DNA from: Micrococcus lacusdianchii
GTDB lineage: Bacteria > Actinomycetota > Actinomycetes > Actinomycetales > Micrococcaceae
Length of the DNA: 64,000 bases
NCBI RefSeq assembly: GCF_023155805.1
Contig: NZ_JAKNUW010000001.1
Coordinates: forward strand, 124,001-188,000
Direction: 5' to 3'
Below, in pieces: positions 33,453 through 42,429 of the stretch. Made by a program: the position numbers and the translations under genes. Numbering within the stretch: position 1 is the stretch's first letter; each line of letters opens with the position of its first letter. Below the pieces are notes generated by a model that searched no databases, was not told the origin of the DNA, and saw only the letters and a list, made by a program, of their open reading frames with translations.

Positions 33453-33707
33453 TCAGCCGACGATGCGGATCAGCTTGCGATTGGCGAACTCGTCCACGCC
33501 CAGTGTGCCCAGCTCGCGGCCGAAGCCGGAGCACTCGACGCCGCCGAACGGCAGCTCCGCGGACGAGGACGACGGGGAGTCGACCCCCACCATGCCGGTC
33601 TCGAGGCGGGCGCCCAGCCGCTCCTCGAGCTGCTGGTCGGTGAGCACGTCGACGGTGGCCCGGGTCTGGCCCGTGGCGGGGTGGGTGGTGGTGGTGCAGC
33701 GGCTCAT
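33453..33707 (-). pseudogene. Internally deleted succinate-semialdehyde-type aldehyde dehydrogenase
   Basis: An open frame of 84 codons joins two distant pieces of an aldehyde dehydrogenase. Residues 1-31 resemble the family N-terminus (THPATGQTRATVDVLTDQQLEERL). Residues 34-84 match the extreme C-terminus (TGMVGVDSPSSSSAELPFGG and [22 protein letters not shown]). About 370 central residues, with the NAD site and catalytic Cys/Glu, are missing. The reading frame is kept, which indicates an in-frame deletion. No enzyme activity is possible; whether it is expressed is unknown. Confidence 0.75.
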
Positions 33708-33726
33708 GCCCGGCGCTCCGTCGGGC

Positions 33727-34803
33727 TCAGCGGGTCAGCACGGTGCGGCCGCGGGAGCGGCCCGCCTCGAGTTCGTCCAGCGCGGTCTGGACGGACTCGG
33801 CGGACATCGGCTCTTCGTGGATCGGCACGCGGGGCAGCCTGCCCTCGCGGGCCAGCTCCAGGGCGGTGTCCAGGTGGCGGCGGCCGCCCACGAAGTTGCC
33901 GACGATCGACTTCTGGCCCAGCGCGAAGCTCGGGGTGGGCAGCACCAGCTCGCCGCCGAACAGGCCGATCGGCACGACGCGGCCGCCCTTGCGGATCAGG
34001 TCGTAGGCCAGGGTCATGGTGGGGCCGGCGCCCACGACGTCGACCGCGGCCGCCGGCGCGGCGCCCAGCTCGGCGAGGACGTCCCGGGAGGTCGTCTCAT
34101 CCGTGGTGACGAGACCGCGGACGGCGCCCAGCTCGACGGCCTTGTCGAAGTTGGCGTCCGAGCGGTCCAACACGGTCACGTTCCGCTGGCCCTGGGCCGC
34201 CAGGGCGGCCACGACCATCAGGCCCACGCCGCCGGCGCCGATCACGACGATGGGGTCGTCGGCCTGGAGGCCCTCCACGCCGGCGACCTGCTCGGCGGCG
34301 TTCACGGCGGTCAGGCCCGAGCAGGCGAGCGTGGCCGCCCAGGCCGGGTCGACGCCGTCGAGGGGGACGGCGTACTTCTCGTGCGGCACGGGCACCTTGG
34401 CGGCATAGCCGCCCGGGCGCATGATGCCCATGTACCGGGAGGCGTTCATGCAGAGGTTCTCCATGCCGGTGGCGCAGACCTCGCACTCGCCGCAGCCCAG
34501 CCACGGGTAGACGACGACCTCGTCCCCGACCTGGCGCTCCGTCACGTCGGGCCCCACCGCCGAGACGACGCCGGCGATCTCGTGCCCCATGGTCAGCGGG
34601 TACTCGGTCCCCGGCGTGCGGCGGAAGCCGAGGCTGCCCATGTCGTAGCCGCCCTCACGGACGTGGATGTCCGTGTGGCAGACGCCGGCGTGGGTGATGT
34701 CCACGACCAGCCCGGCACCCGTGGGCTCCTCGATCTGGAGCTCCTGCTCCTCGATCTGCTTCGTGTCGGCCTCGGGCAGGACGAAGGAGGTGTTGGCGAT
34801 CAT
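33727..34803 (-). CDS. Zinc-dependent alcohol dehydrogenase (MDR family)
   Basis: A 358-residue medium-chain dehydrogenase. Catalytic zinc ligands are Cys42 (HAGVCHTDIH) and the GHE of LTMGHEIAGVV. The structural zinc loop is CGECEVCATGMENLC with all four Cys. The Rossmann motif is VVIGAGGVGLMVVAAL. It oxidises alcohols to aldehydes with NAD(P). The ATG at 34801-34803 follows GAGAGGACC. It sits directly upstream of the deleted aldehyde dehydrogenase, whose loss would leave its aldehyde product without a neighbouring oxidising enzyme. Confidence 0.85.
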   Translation of the reverse strand: MIANTSFVLPEADTKQIEEQELQIEEPTGAGLVVDITHAGVCHTDIHVREGGYDMGSLGFRRTPGTEYPLTMGHEIAGVVSAVGPDVTERQVGDEVVVYPWLGCGECEVCATGMENLCMNASRYMGIMRPGGYAAKVPVPHEKYAVPLDGVDPAWAATLACSGLTAVNAAEQVAGVEGLQADDPIVVIGAGGVGLMVVAALAAQGQRNVTVLDRSDANFDKAVELGAVRGLVTTDETTSRDVLAELGAAPAAAVDVVGAGPTMTLAYDLIRKGGRVVPIGLFGGELVLPTPSFALGQKSIVGNFVGGRRHLDTALELAREGRLPRVPIHEEPMSAESVQTALDELEAGRSRGRTVLTR

Positions 34804-34991
34804 CGCAGTGCGGTCCTCTCGCGCGGGTCCCCGGGGCGGGGGCTCCGGGTAGGCCCCCTCGACGGACGAGGGGTCCCACCCCGGGACTCTAGAGAGAGAC
34901 GGATCACACTTCACCCCTCAGAGGGAATGGTGATCAATCCTCCCCGATCCCGGCATCAATGCCCGGGGCGAGGACGGGGATACTGAATGCC

Positions 34992-35972
34992 ATGTCCACC
35001 TCCCGCGCCTCCACCGTCCTGTTGGCGACCCTGGCCCTGCTCGCCGGCGCCGCGATGCCGCTGCAGGGGCGGGTGAACTCGGCGCTGCGGCTCGAACTGG
35101 GCTCGCCGGCGCACGCGGCCCTGGTCTCCTTCTCCTCCGGCCTGGCCGTCATGCTCCTGGTGTGGCTGCTGCTGCCCGCGGGCCGTCGCTCGGTGGCCCG
35201 GATCCCCGCGGCCGTGCGCGGCGGGCACGTGCGCTGGTGGCAGATGCTCGCCGGCATGATCGGTGCGGTGTTCGTCTTCGCGCAGGCGCTGGCCATCCCG
35301 GTGATCGGCGTGGCCGTGTTCACCGTGGCCGTCGTGACGGGGCAGATGCTCGGCGGCATGACGCTGGACCGGCTCGGGTGGACCCCGGCGGGCGTGCAGC
35401 GGATCAGCCCGCGCCGGCTGGGCGGGGCGGCCCTGGCGTTCGCCGCCGTCGTGACCGTGGTGTGGCCGAGCCTGCAGGAGGCGGGCAGCCCCGGGGCGTG
35501 GCTGCTGCTGGCCCTGGTCCCGATGGCGGCCGGCATGGCGACCAGCGGCCAGCAGGTGATGAACGGGCAGCAGACCGCCCACTACGGCAACCCGATCCCG
35601 GCCACGCTCCTGAACTTCGTCGCGGGCACGGCGCTGCTGGCGGCGGCCACGGGCGTCGTGGCGGGCGCCTCCGGGGCCCTGGCGCCGCTCCCGACGACGT
35701 GGTGGATGTACGCCGGCGGGCCGCTGGGCTGCGTGTTCATCGGGCTGGGCGCGTTCCTGGTCCCGCGTGTGGGCGCGTTCCTGACCACCCTGGGGATGGT
35801 GGGCGGCCAGTTGATGGGCTCGCTCCTGCTCGACGTCGTCGCGCCCGCCCCGGGCTCACACGTCACCTGGCTGACGGTGGCCGGCACGCTGGGGGCGCTC
35901 GTGGCGATGGTGGTCGCCTCCACGCCGCAGCTGCCCGTCGGTCTGCGTCGACGTCGTCGCGGGGCGCGGTGA
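34992..35972 (+). CDS. DMT-family transporter (DUF606/YdcZ type)
   Basis: A 326-residue membrane protein with about ten segments made of two tandem DUF606 repeats (MPLQGRVNSALRLELGSPAHAALVSFSSGL at the start and MAAGMATSGQQVMNGQQTAHYGNPIPATLLNF in the second half). Both repeats have the N-S/N-G and FxxG pattern. The transported compound is unknown. The C-terminus ends in a run of Arg. A start at the overlapping ATG 34987 is out of frame. Confidence 0.75.
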   Translation: MSTSRASTVLLATLALLAGAAMPLQGRVNSALRLELGSPAHAALVSFSSGLAVMLLVWLLLPAGRRSVARIPAAVRGGHVRWWQMLAGMIGAVFVFAQALAIPVIGVAVFTVAVVTGQMLGGMTLDRLGWTPAGVQRISPRRLGGAALAFAAVVTVVWPSLQEAGSPGAWLLLALVPMAAGMATSGQQVMNGQQTAHYGNPIPATLLNFVAGTALLAAATGVVAGASGALAPLPTTWWMYAGGPLGCVFIGLGAFLVPRVGAFLTTLGMVGGQLMGSLLLDVVAPAPGSHVTWLTVAGTLGALVAMVVASTPQLPVGLRRRRRGAR

Positions 35973-36130
35973 GCCGCGGGCCCGAGCGCGGAGAAAACCC
36001 CGTAGTCTAGGCGAAGATTTCACCCGTTCCCCGCCCGCGCCCTCGACGGCCGCGTGTCCGGGACGGGGCCCCGCACGCCTCGAGACCGAGTCCGTGCCCC
36101 TCCCTGTCCGATCGACGAAAGCATGCTGAC

Positions 36131-37882
36131 TTGACCCGTTCCTCCCGCAACTCCTCCTCGCGCAACACCTCCTCCCGCCGCCGCGGCGGCAACACCGGCC
36201 GCCGGCCCCGCAGCGGCAACGCCGCCCCGACCCGTCTGGCCAAGGGCGGCCTGCGCATCACGCCGCTCGGCGGCCTGGGCGAGATCGGCCGCAACATGAC
36301 CGTGTTCGAGCACCAGGGCAAGCTCCTGGTGGTGGACTGCGGCGTGCTCTTCCCGGAGGACCACCAGCCCGGCATCGACGTGATCCTGCCGGACTTCACC
36401 TCCATCCGGGACCGCCTGCAGGACATCGTGGGCATCGTGCTGACGCACGGCCACGAGGACCACATCGGCGGTGTGCCGTACCTGCTCAAGGAGCGCCCGG
36501 ACATCCCCCTGATCGGCTCCGAGCTCACGCTCGCGTTCATCTCCGCCAAGCTGCAGGAGCACCGGATCGTGCCGAAGACCGAGCTGGTGGTGGCCGAGGA
36601 CAAGCGCCGGCTCGGCCCGTTCGAGCTCGAGTTCGTGGCCGTGAACCACTCCATCCCGGACGCGCTCGCCGTGGCCATCCGCACGGACGCGGGCCTGGTC
36701 CTGCACACCGGCGACTTCAAGATGGACCAGTTCCCGCTGGATCGGCGCATCACGGACCTGCGCCACTTCGCCCGCCTCGGCGAGGAGGGCGTGGACGTGT
36801 TCCTCACCGACTCCACCAACGCGGAGGTGCCCGGGTTCACCATCTCCGAGCGCGAGCTCACCCCCGCGATCGAGACCGTCTTCCGCACCGCGCCGAAGCG
36901 GATCATCGTCTCCTCCTTCGCCTCCCACGTGCACCGCATCCAGCAGGTGCTCGACGCCGCCCACGCCTCCGGCCGCAAGGTCGCCTTCGTGGGCCGCTCG
37001 ATGGTGCGCAACATGGGGATCGCCGGGGACCTGGGCTACCTCAAGATCCCCAAGGGCCTCGTGGTGGACTTCAAGAAGCTGCAGGACATGCCGGATGACA
37101 AGATCGCGCTGATCTCCACCGGCTCCCAGGGCGAGCCGATGGCCGCGCTGGGCCGCATGGCCAACCAGACGCACCAGATCAAGCTCAACCCGGGCGACAC
37201 GGTGCTGCTGGCCTCCTCCGTGGTGCCCGGCAACGAGACCTCCATCACCGGCATCATCAATAAGCTCACGGACCTGGGCGTGAACGTGGTGCACAAGGGC
37301 AATGCGAAGGTGCACGTCTCCGGCCACGCCTCCGCGGGCGAGCTCGTGTACTGCTACAACATCGTCAAGCCCACCCACGTGATGCCCGTGCACGGCGAGT
37401 CCGCGCACCTGAAGGCCAACGGCGAGCTCGCCAAGAAGACGGGCGTGCCCGAGGACAAGGTCATCATCGTCAAGGACGGCGAAGTGGTGGACCTCGTGGA
37501 CGGCCAGGTCACCGTGGCCGGCAAGGTCGAGGCCGGGCTCGTCTACGTGGACGGGGACACGATCGGCAAGGTCACCGAGGGCACCCTCGAGGAGCGCCGC
37601 ACCATGCAGGAGGCCGGCGTGGTCACCGTGGTCGCGATCGTGGACCCGGACACCAACCAGCTCGCCGAGCCGCTCGAGTTCATGACCAAGGGCTTCATCC
37701 AGGACGCCGCCGTGTTCAAGGGCGCCGCGGAGAAGGTCAAGTCCGCGCTGGCGAAGTCCGACGTCCAGGACATCGACGACATCGACAAGCTCGAGCGCGT
37801 GATCGGCGACGCCGTGCACCGTCACCTGGACCGCACCTACCGGCGCGCCCCGCTCGTGACCGTGGTGGTCGTGGACGCCTGA
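36131..37882 (+). CDS. rnj: Ribonuclease J
   Basis: A 583-residue metallo-beta-lactamase/beta-CASP nuclease with 5'-3' exo- and endoribonuclease activity in mRNA decay and rRNA maturation. A basic, Ser/Arg/Gly-rich N-terminal tail (1-38) precedes the core. The zinc motif is HGHEDH (106-111), with HTGDFKMD, the beta-CASP segment SSFASHVHRIQQV, and MPVHGESAHL. The TTG at 36131 is taken as start because the frame's sequence fits from there and no better codon is close; an internal GTG is unlikely. It is followed by a long bidirectional terminator. Confidence 0.92.
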   Translation: MTRSSRNSSSRNTSSRRRGGNTGRRPRSGNAAPTRLAKGGLRITPLGGLGEIGRNMTVFEHQGKLLVVDCGVLFPEDHQPGIDVILPDFTSIRDRLQDIVGIVLTHGHEDHIGGVPYLLKERPDIPLIGSELTLAFISAKLQEHRIVPKTELVVAEDKRRLGPFELEFVAVNHSIPDALAVAIRTDAGLVLHTGDFKMDQFPLDRRITDLRHFARLGEEGVDVFLTDSTNAEVPGFTISERELTPAIETVFRTAPKRIIVSSFASHVHRIQQVLDAAHASGRKVAFVGRSMVRNMGIAGDLGYLKIPKGLVVDFKKLQDMPDDKIALISTGSQGEPMAALGRMANQTHQIKLNPGDTVLLASSVVPGNETSITGIINKLTDLGVNVVHKGNAKVHVSGHASAGELVYCYNIVKPTHVMPVHGESAHLKANGELAKKTGVPEDKVIIVKDGEVVDLVDGQVTVAGKVEAGLVYVDGDTIGKVTEGTLEERRTMQEAGVVTVVAIVDPDTNQLAEPLEFMTKGFIQDAAVFKGAAEKVKSALAKSDVQDIDDIDKLERVIGDAVHRHLDRTYRRAPLVTVVVVDA

Positions 37883-37918
37883 GTCCGGCCCGCCGGCGGG
37901 CCGGCCGCCCGTGCTGCT

Positions 37919-37965
37919 CGACGACGCCCCCGCCCTTCCGGAGGGAAGGTGCGGGGGCGTCGTCG
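37919..37965. terminator. Bidirectional terminator between rnj and gdh
   Basis: Arms 37919-37939 and 37944-37965 pair over 21 positions with one bulged base (37950) and a 4-base loop. It lies between the convergent stops of RNase J and glutamate dehydrogenase, 36 bases after the former. Confidence 0.8.
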
Positions 37966-37988
37966 TCAGCGCCGGGGCCGGCGTCAGA

Positions 37989-39239
37989 TCACGGGTAGAG
38001 GCCGCGGATCTCGTGCGCCTCCTTGACGCGCTTCACCGCGGTGACGGTGGCGGCCTCGCGCAGGGACACGCCGTGCTTCTGGCTGGCGGCCAGGACGCCG
38101 TCCCACGCGGTGCGCATGCGCTCGGCGAGGCGGTCGTTGACCTCCTGGAGCGTCCAGCGGTAGGCCTGGTTGGCCTGCGCCCACTCGAAGTAGGACACGA
38201 TCACGCCACCGGCGTTGGCCAGGATGTCCGGGGCGACGAGCACGCCCTTCTCGTTGAGGATCGCGTCGGCCGCACCGGTGGTGGGGCCGTTGGCGCCCTC
38301 CACCACGATCGTCGCCTGGACGTCGGCCGCGTTGTCCGCGGTGAGGACGCCCTCGACGGCGGCGGGCACCAGGACGTCGACGTCCATGGTGAGCAGCTCC
38401 GCGGGGTCCATGGCCTCGGTGCCGGGGCAGTCGACCACGGAGCCGGTCTCAGCCACGTGGGCGGCGAGGGCGGCGTAGTCGACGCCCTCGGCGCGGCGGA
38501 CGGCGCCGTACTGGTCAGACACGGCCAGGACCTTCAGGCCGGCGTCGGAGAGGAACTCCACGGTGCCGGCGCCGACCTTGCCGAAGCCCTGCACGGACGC
38601 GGTGGCGCCCTTCGGGTCGATGCCCTTGTGCTTCAGAGCGGCGAGCGCGATGTGGACGACGCCGCGGGAGGTGGCCTCGGCGCGGCCCAGGGAGCCGCCC
38701 AGGGAGACGGGCTTGCCGGTGACGACGCCCTGCACGGTGTGGCCCATGGCCACGGAGTACGTGTCCATCATCCAGGCCATGGTCTTCTCGTCCGTGCCCA
38801 CGTCCGGGGCCGGGATGTCCTTGTCCGGGCCGATGACCGGCAGGATCTCGGTGGTGTAGCGCCGCGTGACGCGCTCCAGCTCGGCCTGGGAGTAGTTGCG
38901 CGGGTCGATGGCCACGCCGCCCTTGGCGCCGCCGTAGGGCACGTCCACGAGGGCGCACTTCCAGGTCATCCACATGGCCAGGGCGCGCACCTCGTCCAGG
39001 TCCACCGACGGGGCGAAGCGCACACCGCCCTTGGCGGGGCCGCGGGAGAAGTTGTGCTGCACGCGGTAGCCGTGGAACACCTCCACCTCCCCGGAGTCAC
39101 GACGCAGCGGGATGCTGACGGAGAGTTCGCGGCGGGGGTTGGCGAGGAGCTGGTGGGTGCCCTCGTCGCAGCCGAGGGTCTCGACGGCCCTCTCGAGCTG
39201 GGCCAGTGCGTTGGCCAACGGGGACGATGCGGAGGTCAT
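37989..39239 (-). CDS. gdhA: Glutamate dehydrogenase
   Basis: A 416-residue Glu/Leu/Phe/Val dehydrogenase. The substrate region holds VQHNFSRGPAKGGVRF and the catalytic segment KCALVDVPYGGAKGGVAIDP. The NAD(P) domain begins near ATASVQGFGKVGAGTVEFL. The length matches the NAD-type hexameric enzymes of the gram-positive RocG class. It interconverts glutamate and 2-oxoglutarate plus ammonia, linking carbon and nitrogen metabolism. AGGACCCC precedes the ATG. Confidence 0.9.
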   Translation of the reverse strand: MTSASSPLANALAQLERAVETLGCDEGTHQLLANPRRELSVSIPLRRDSGEVEVFHGYRVQHNFSRGPAKGGVRFAPSVDLDEVRALAMWMTWKCALVDVPYGGAKGGVAIDPRNYSQAELERVTRRYTTEILPVIGPDKDIPAPDVGTDEKTMAWMMDTYSVAMGHTVQGVVTGKPVSLGGSLGRAEATSRGVVHIALAALKHKGIDPKGATASVQGFGKVGAGTVEFLSDAGLKVLAVSDQYGAVRRAEGVDYAALAAHVAETGSVVDCPGTEAMDPAELLTMDVDVLVPAAVEGVLTADNAADVQATIVVEGANGPTTGAADAILNEKGVLVAPDILANAGGVIVSYFEWAQANQAYRWTLQEVNDRLAERMRTAWDGVLAASQKHGVSLREAATVTAVKRVKEAHEIRGLYP

Positions 39240-39607
39240 GGGGTCCTCTTCTGGGTCTGGTGGAGCGGGATGTGCTCACCGTGCGGACCGGTCCGAGGGT
39301 GCCGGGCGGTCCGCTGGGCGAGGGCGCGCATGGACCACCGGGGAATCGTCCGACGTCGGCTCGCCGCCCGTCGGGACGGGTGCGGGTCGGGCGTGGACGG
39401 CCGGGCTGGCCACGACGCTGTGTGCCAGGAACGAACGGTAGCTGCCCTTGGCGTTGTTGAACAAGGGCAACGGGGAGAAGTCCAGGTCAGGGGGGAGCGG
39501 CAGCGGCGAGGGCACTTGTGCGCGCTGACGACGCGCCGGGCTCATCCTCGCCCGCGCGGATGTGAACGATGTGCGTCCGCCTGCAGGCAGACTCCCCGGC
39601 GGAGGAC
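39240..39607. other. Gene-free control region upstream of gdhA
   Basis: There is no convincing gene in these 368 bases. A lower-GC patch near 39430-39465 contains a promoter-like pair on the minus strand: TTGTTC (complement of 39459-39464), 18-base spacer, TACCGT (complement of 39435-39440). That would give gdhA a leader of about 190 bases. The minus-strand open frame across the region has an Arg/Pro-rich, non-family-like product and is probably chance. Confidence 0.35.
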
Positions 39608-39862
39608 TCAGTCCTCCCCGTCCTCCGCCAGCCGCTGCAGGTGCGCCACCGCCTCGTGCGTCAGCGTGGGCCGGGCCTGACGGATCCGGGACCGCAGGGC
39701 CAGGCCCCGCGGGCGGCACGCCCCGAGCGGGGTGAGGCTGTCCACCCAGCGGACGGCGGCGGCGTCGTCCGCGAAGCCGCTCTTGCGCAGGGCCAGGCGC
39801 GGGCCCGCGTGGTCGGCCGTGGACCGGCCCGGGGCGATGTCCAGACGGATGGGTCCGGTCAT
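39608..39862 (-). CDS. Small hypothetical protein
   Basis: An 84-residue basic protein reading RLDIAPGRSTADHAGPRLALRK near the start, WVDSLTPLGACRPRGLALRSR in the middle and a helical end (HEAVAHLQRLAEDGED). It has no signal peptide or membrane segment. AAGGAGGA lies 6 bases before the ATG at 39860-39862, so translation is well supported. Family unknown. Confidence 0.6.
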   Translation of the reverse strand: MTGPIRLDIAPGRSTADHAGPRLALRKSGFADDAAAVRWVDSLTPLGACRPRGLALRSRIRQARPTLTHEAVAHLQRLAEDGED

Positions 39863-39985
39863 GCCGTCCTCCTTCGTCCTGCGGCATGCGCCGCGTCGGC
39901 CTCCCACGCTGGCACAGTGTGGCCCGAGACGGGAGGTCCCGCCGACGCCCGCCGAAGGAGGACGCCCGTCAGCCGGACACCCGGC

Positions 39986-40990
39986 TCAGACGAGGCCCTT
40001 CTGGCGGAGCCAGTCGGCGGCCACCTGACGCGCCTGCTTCTTCTCCGCCCCCATGGTGGCGGCGTTCATCGCCAGCAGGTCGTCCGTGGTGAGCTTCTTC
40101 TGGACGGCGTCCAGGGCCGCGCGCAGACGGTCCGTGACCTTCTCCGAGGACACCAGGGGCACCACGTTCTGGGCCGTGATCATGCCCTTCGGGTCCTCCA
40201 GGACCACGAACCCGTTCTCCTGGATGGCCGGCGTCGTGGAGAAGATGTTCGCCACGTCCACGTCCCCGTCGGTGAGGGCGCGCACCGTGAGGGGGCCGCC
40301 GCCGTCGCTGATGGGGGTGAACGCCATCTTCTCCTGCGGGACCCCGTAGATCTCGGTGAGCCCGGACAGGCCGGCGCCGTAGTCCCGGCCCGCCAGTTCC
40401 GGCAGGCCGCCGATCCGCAGGGTGCCCGCGTACCCGGCGAGGTCTGCGAGCGAGGTGATGCCGTGCTCCTTCGAGAAGCCGGCGGTGACGTTGTAGGAAT
40501 CCTTGTTCTCCGCCTCGGCGGGGGTGAGGGCCGTCAGCCCCTCGGGCAGCGCGCCCTCGAGGGCGGCGGCCACCTCCTCGGAGGACGACGCCGTGGCCTC
40601 CTTGTCGAAGTAGCCCAGCAGGTTGCCGCTGTACTCGGGGACCACGTCCACCGAGCCGTCCTGCAGCGCGGCGATGTACACCTCGCGGGCGCCGATCTGC
40701 ATCTTGCGCTCCACCTGCAGGCCCTCCGCCTCGAGGGCCTGCGCGTACAGCTCGCCGAGGATCTCGGACTCGGGGAAGTTGGCCGAGCCCACGCGCACCA
40801 CGCCGCCGGCCCCGCCCGGGGACGCGCCGTCCGCGGCCGGGGTGGAGGAGGCGGAGGAGAGGGGGTCGCCGCCGCAGGCGGCCAGCAGGGGCGCGGCCGC
40901 GAGCATGCCGAGCACGGCCCGGCGGCGCGGGGTGACGGCCTCGGGGAGGCGAGCGGAGAGCGGACCGGGGCGGAACGGGTGAGTCGCCAT
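39986..40990 (-). CDS. Glycine betaine/choline-type (QAT) ABC transporter substrate-binding lipoprotein
   Basis: A 334-residue OpuAC-like binding protein. The signal has PRRRAVLGMLAAAPLLAAC with a lipobox (Cys39), then a Ser/Ala/Gly-rich linker. The mature domain reads VVRVGSANFPESEILGELYAQALEAEG and DVVPEYSGNLLGYF, typical of quaternary-amine binding proteins, and ends with a helical tail. It is the last gene of a four-gene minus-strand operon with two permeases and an ATPase. Ligand (glycine betaine, proline betaine, choline or carnitine) is unresolved. Confidence 0.85.
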   Translation of the reverse strand: MATHPFRPGPLSARLPEAVTPRRRAVLGMLAAAPLLAACGGDPLSSASSTPAADGASPGGAGGVVRVGSANFPESEILGELYAQALEAEGLQVERKMQIGAREVYIAALQDGSVDVVPEYSGNLLGYFDKEATASSSEEVAAALEGALPEGLTALTPAEAENKDSYNVTAGFSKEHGITSLADLAGYAGTLRIGGLPELAGRDYGAGLSGLTEIYGVPQEKMAFTPISDGGGPLTVRALTDGDVDVANIFSTTPAIQENGFVVLEDPKGMITAQNVVPLVSSEKVTDRLRAALDAVQKKLTTDDLLAMNAATMGAEKKQARQVAADWLRQKGLV

Positions 40991-41008
40991 GACGGTGTCC
41001 TTTCGGGG

Positions 41009-41692
41009 TCAGACCCGGGCGCGGGCAGCGCGCAGGCCGGTGGGGGTGAGGAGTCGCTGGAGGAGGAGGAGCAGACCATCCACGGCCAGGGCCAGGACGG
41101 CGATCAGGAGGGCGCCCGCGAGCATGGTGGTGTAGTCCTGCACCGCGAGCGCGTCGAACAGATAGCGGCCGAGGCCGCCGAGGCCCAGATACGCGGCCAC
41201 CGACGTGGTGGCCAGCACCTGCAGTGTGGCCGAGCGCAGGCCGCCGACCACCATGGGCAGGGCCAGCGGGAGCTCGACCTGGCCGATCAGCTGGCCCGTG
41301 GAGTGGCCGTTGGCGCGGGCGGCGTGCACCACCTCGCGGGGCACGGCCTGCAGCCCGGCGTACGTGCCGGCCAGCAGCGGCGGGACCGCCAGCACCACCA
41401 GCACGATCGTCGTGGGGATCACGGCCTGCCGCAGCCCGATCTGCAGCACGATCGCCAGGAACGTCAGCAGGCCGAGGGTGGGCAGGGCGCGCAGCGCGCT
41501 GGAGAGGCCGACGACGACGCGCCGCCCCCTCCCGGTGTGCCCGATCCACACACCCACGGGCACGGCGATCAGCACCGCGATCACGAGCGCCAGGGCCGAG
41601 TAGCCCAGGTGCTCGAGGGCCCGAGCGGGCACCCCGCCGGGGCCGGACCAGTGGTCCGGGTCCGAGAACCACGCGATCAGGGAGGCGATCAT
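41009..41692 (-). CDS. QAT family ABC transporter permease (second)
   Basis: A 227-residue permease with about five or six membrane segments. The cytoplasmic docking loop is VPREVVHAARANGHSTGQLIGQVELPLALPMVVGGLRSATLQV (positions about 120-165), a variant EAA motif typical of OpuCB/OpuCD proteins. Its start overlaps the preceding permease stop by 4 bases. It forms the channel heterodimer with that permease for osmoprotectant uptake. Confidence 0.85.
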   Translation of the reverse strand: MIASLIAWFSDPDHWSGPGGVPARALEHLGYSALALVIAVLIAVPVGVWIGHTGRGRRVVVGLSSALRALPTLGLLTFLAIVLQIGLRQAVIPTTIVLVVLAVPPLLAGTYAGLQAVPREVVHAARANGHSTGQLIGQVELPLALPMVVGGLRSATLQVLATTSVAAYLGLGGLGRYLFDALAVQDYTTMLAGALLIAVLALAVDGLLLLLQRLLTPTGLRAARARV

Positions 41693-42429
41693 CGGGTGCC
41701 TCCAGCGGTGGCGACGGCCGGGTCGGGGGTGGGGACGGCGTCGTCGGCGCGGGCGGTGCCCGGCGCCGCCGAGCGGCGGGTCCGGCGGGGGCCGGCCTGG
41801 CGGCGGGTCCACGGCATGAGCAGGGCGGCGATCCCCTGGAGGACCACGTCGAAGACCACGGCCAGGATCACCGTGCCCACGATCCCCACGGCGATCTCCG
41901 TGAGGAAGCTGCGGGAGTAGCCCTCCGTGAACAGCGTGCCCAGGGACTGCACCCCGATCAGCGCGCCCACGGACACCAGGGAGATCGTGGACGCGGAGAC
42001 CACGCGCGTGCCGGCCAGGATCGACTCGCCCGCCAGGGGCAGCTCCACCCGCCAGAACCGCTGCCACGCGCTGTGGCCCTGGGCGGTGGCGGCGGTGAGC
42101 AGCTCGTCGTCGACGGCGTCGAACGCCTCGGAGGAGCTGCGCACCAGCAGGGCCGCGCCGTAGAGGGTGAGCGCCACGACCACGTTCACGGGGTCCAGGA
42201 TCCGCGTGCCGATCAGGCCCGGGAGGATCACGAACACCGCGAGGGACGGGATGGCGTAGAGCAGGGAGGATCCGCCCACGATCAGCTTCCGACCCCAGCC
42301 GGTGGCGTTGGCCAGGCGGGCCACCGGCACGGAGATCAGCAGGCTCAGCAGGACGGCGGGCGCTGCGATCAGGGTGTGCTGCCAGGCGAGGGACAGGATG
42401 AAGTCGAGGTTGGTGGAGATCCAGGTCAT
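41689..42429 (-). CDS. QAT family ABC transporter permease (first)
   Basis: A 246-residue permease with the same architecture as the next gene's product. The membrane segments begin at about residue 18, and the docking loop is DDELLTAATAQGHSAWQRFWRVELPLAGESILAGTRVVSAST (positions about 103-145). An additional basic and Ala/Pro-rich C-terminal tail (about 205-246) is not seen in its partner. The start ATG overlaps the ATPase stop by 4 bases (42426-42429), indicating tight coupling across the operon. Confidence 0.85.
   Translation of the reverse strand: MTWISTNLDFILSLAWQHTLIAAPAVLLSLLISVPVARLANATGWGRKLIVGGSSLLYAIPSLAVFVILPGLIGTRILDPVNVVVALTLYGAALLVRSSSEAFDAVDDELLTAATAQGHSAWQRFWRVELPLAGESILAGTRVVSASTISLVSVGALIGVQSLGTLFTEGYSRSFLTEIAVGIVGTVILAVVFDVVLQGIAALLMPWTRRQAGPRRTRRSAAPGTARADDAVPTPDPAVATAGGTR

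Noticed and set aside
39276-39543. A small minus-strand gene upstream of gdhA.
   Set aside because: The product is Pro/Arg-rich and low complexity with no ribosome site; the stretch looks like promoter and leader.
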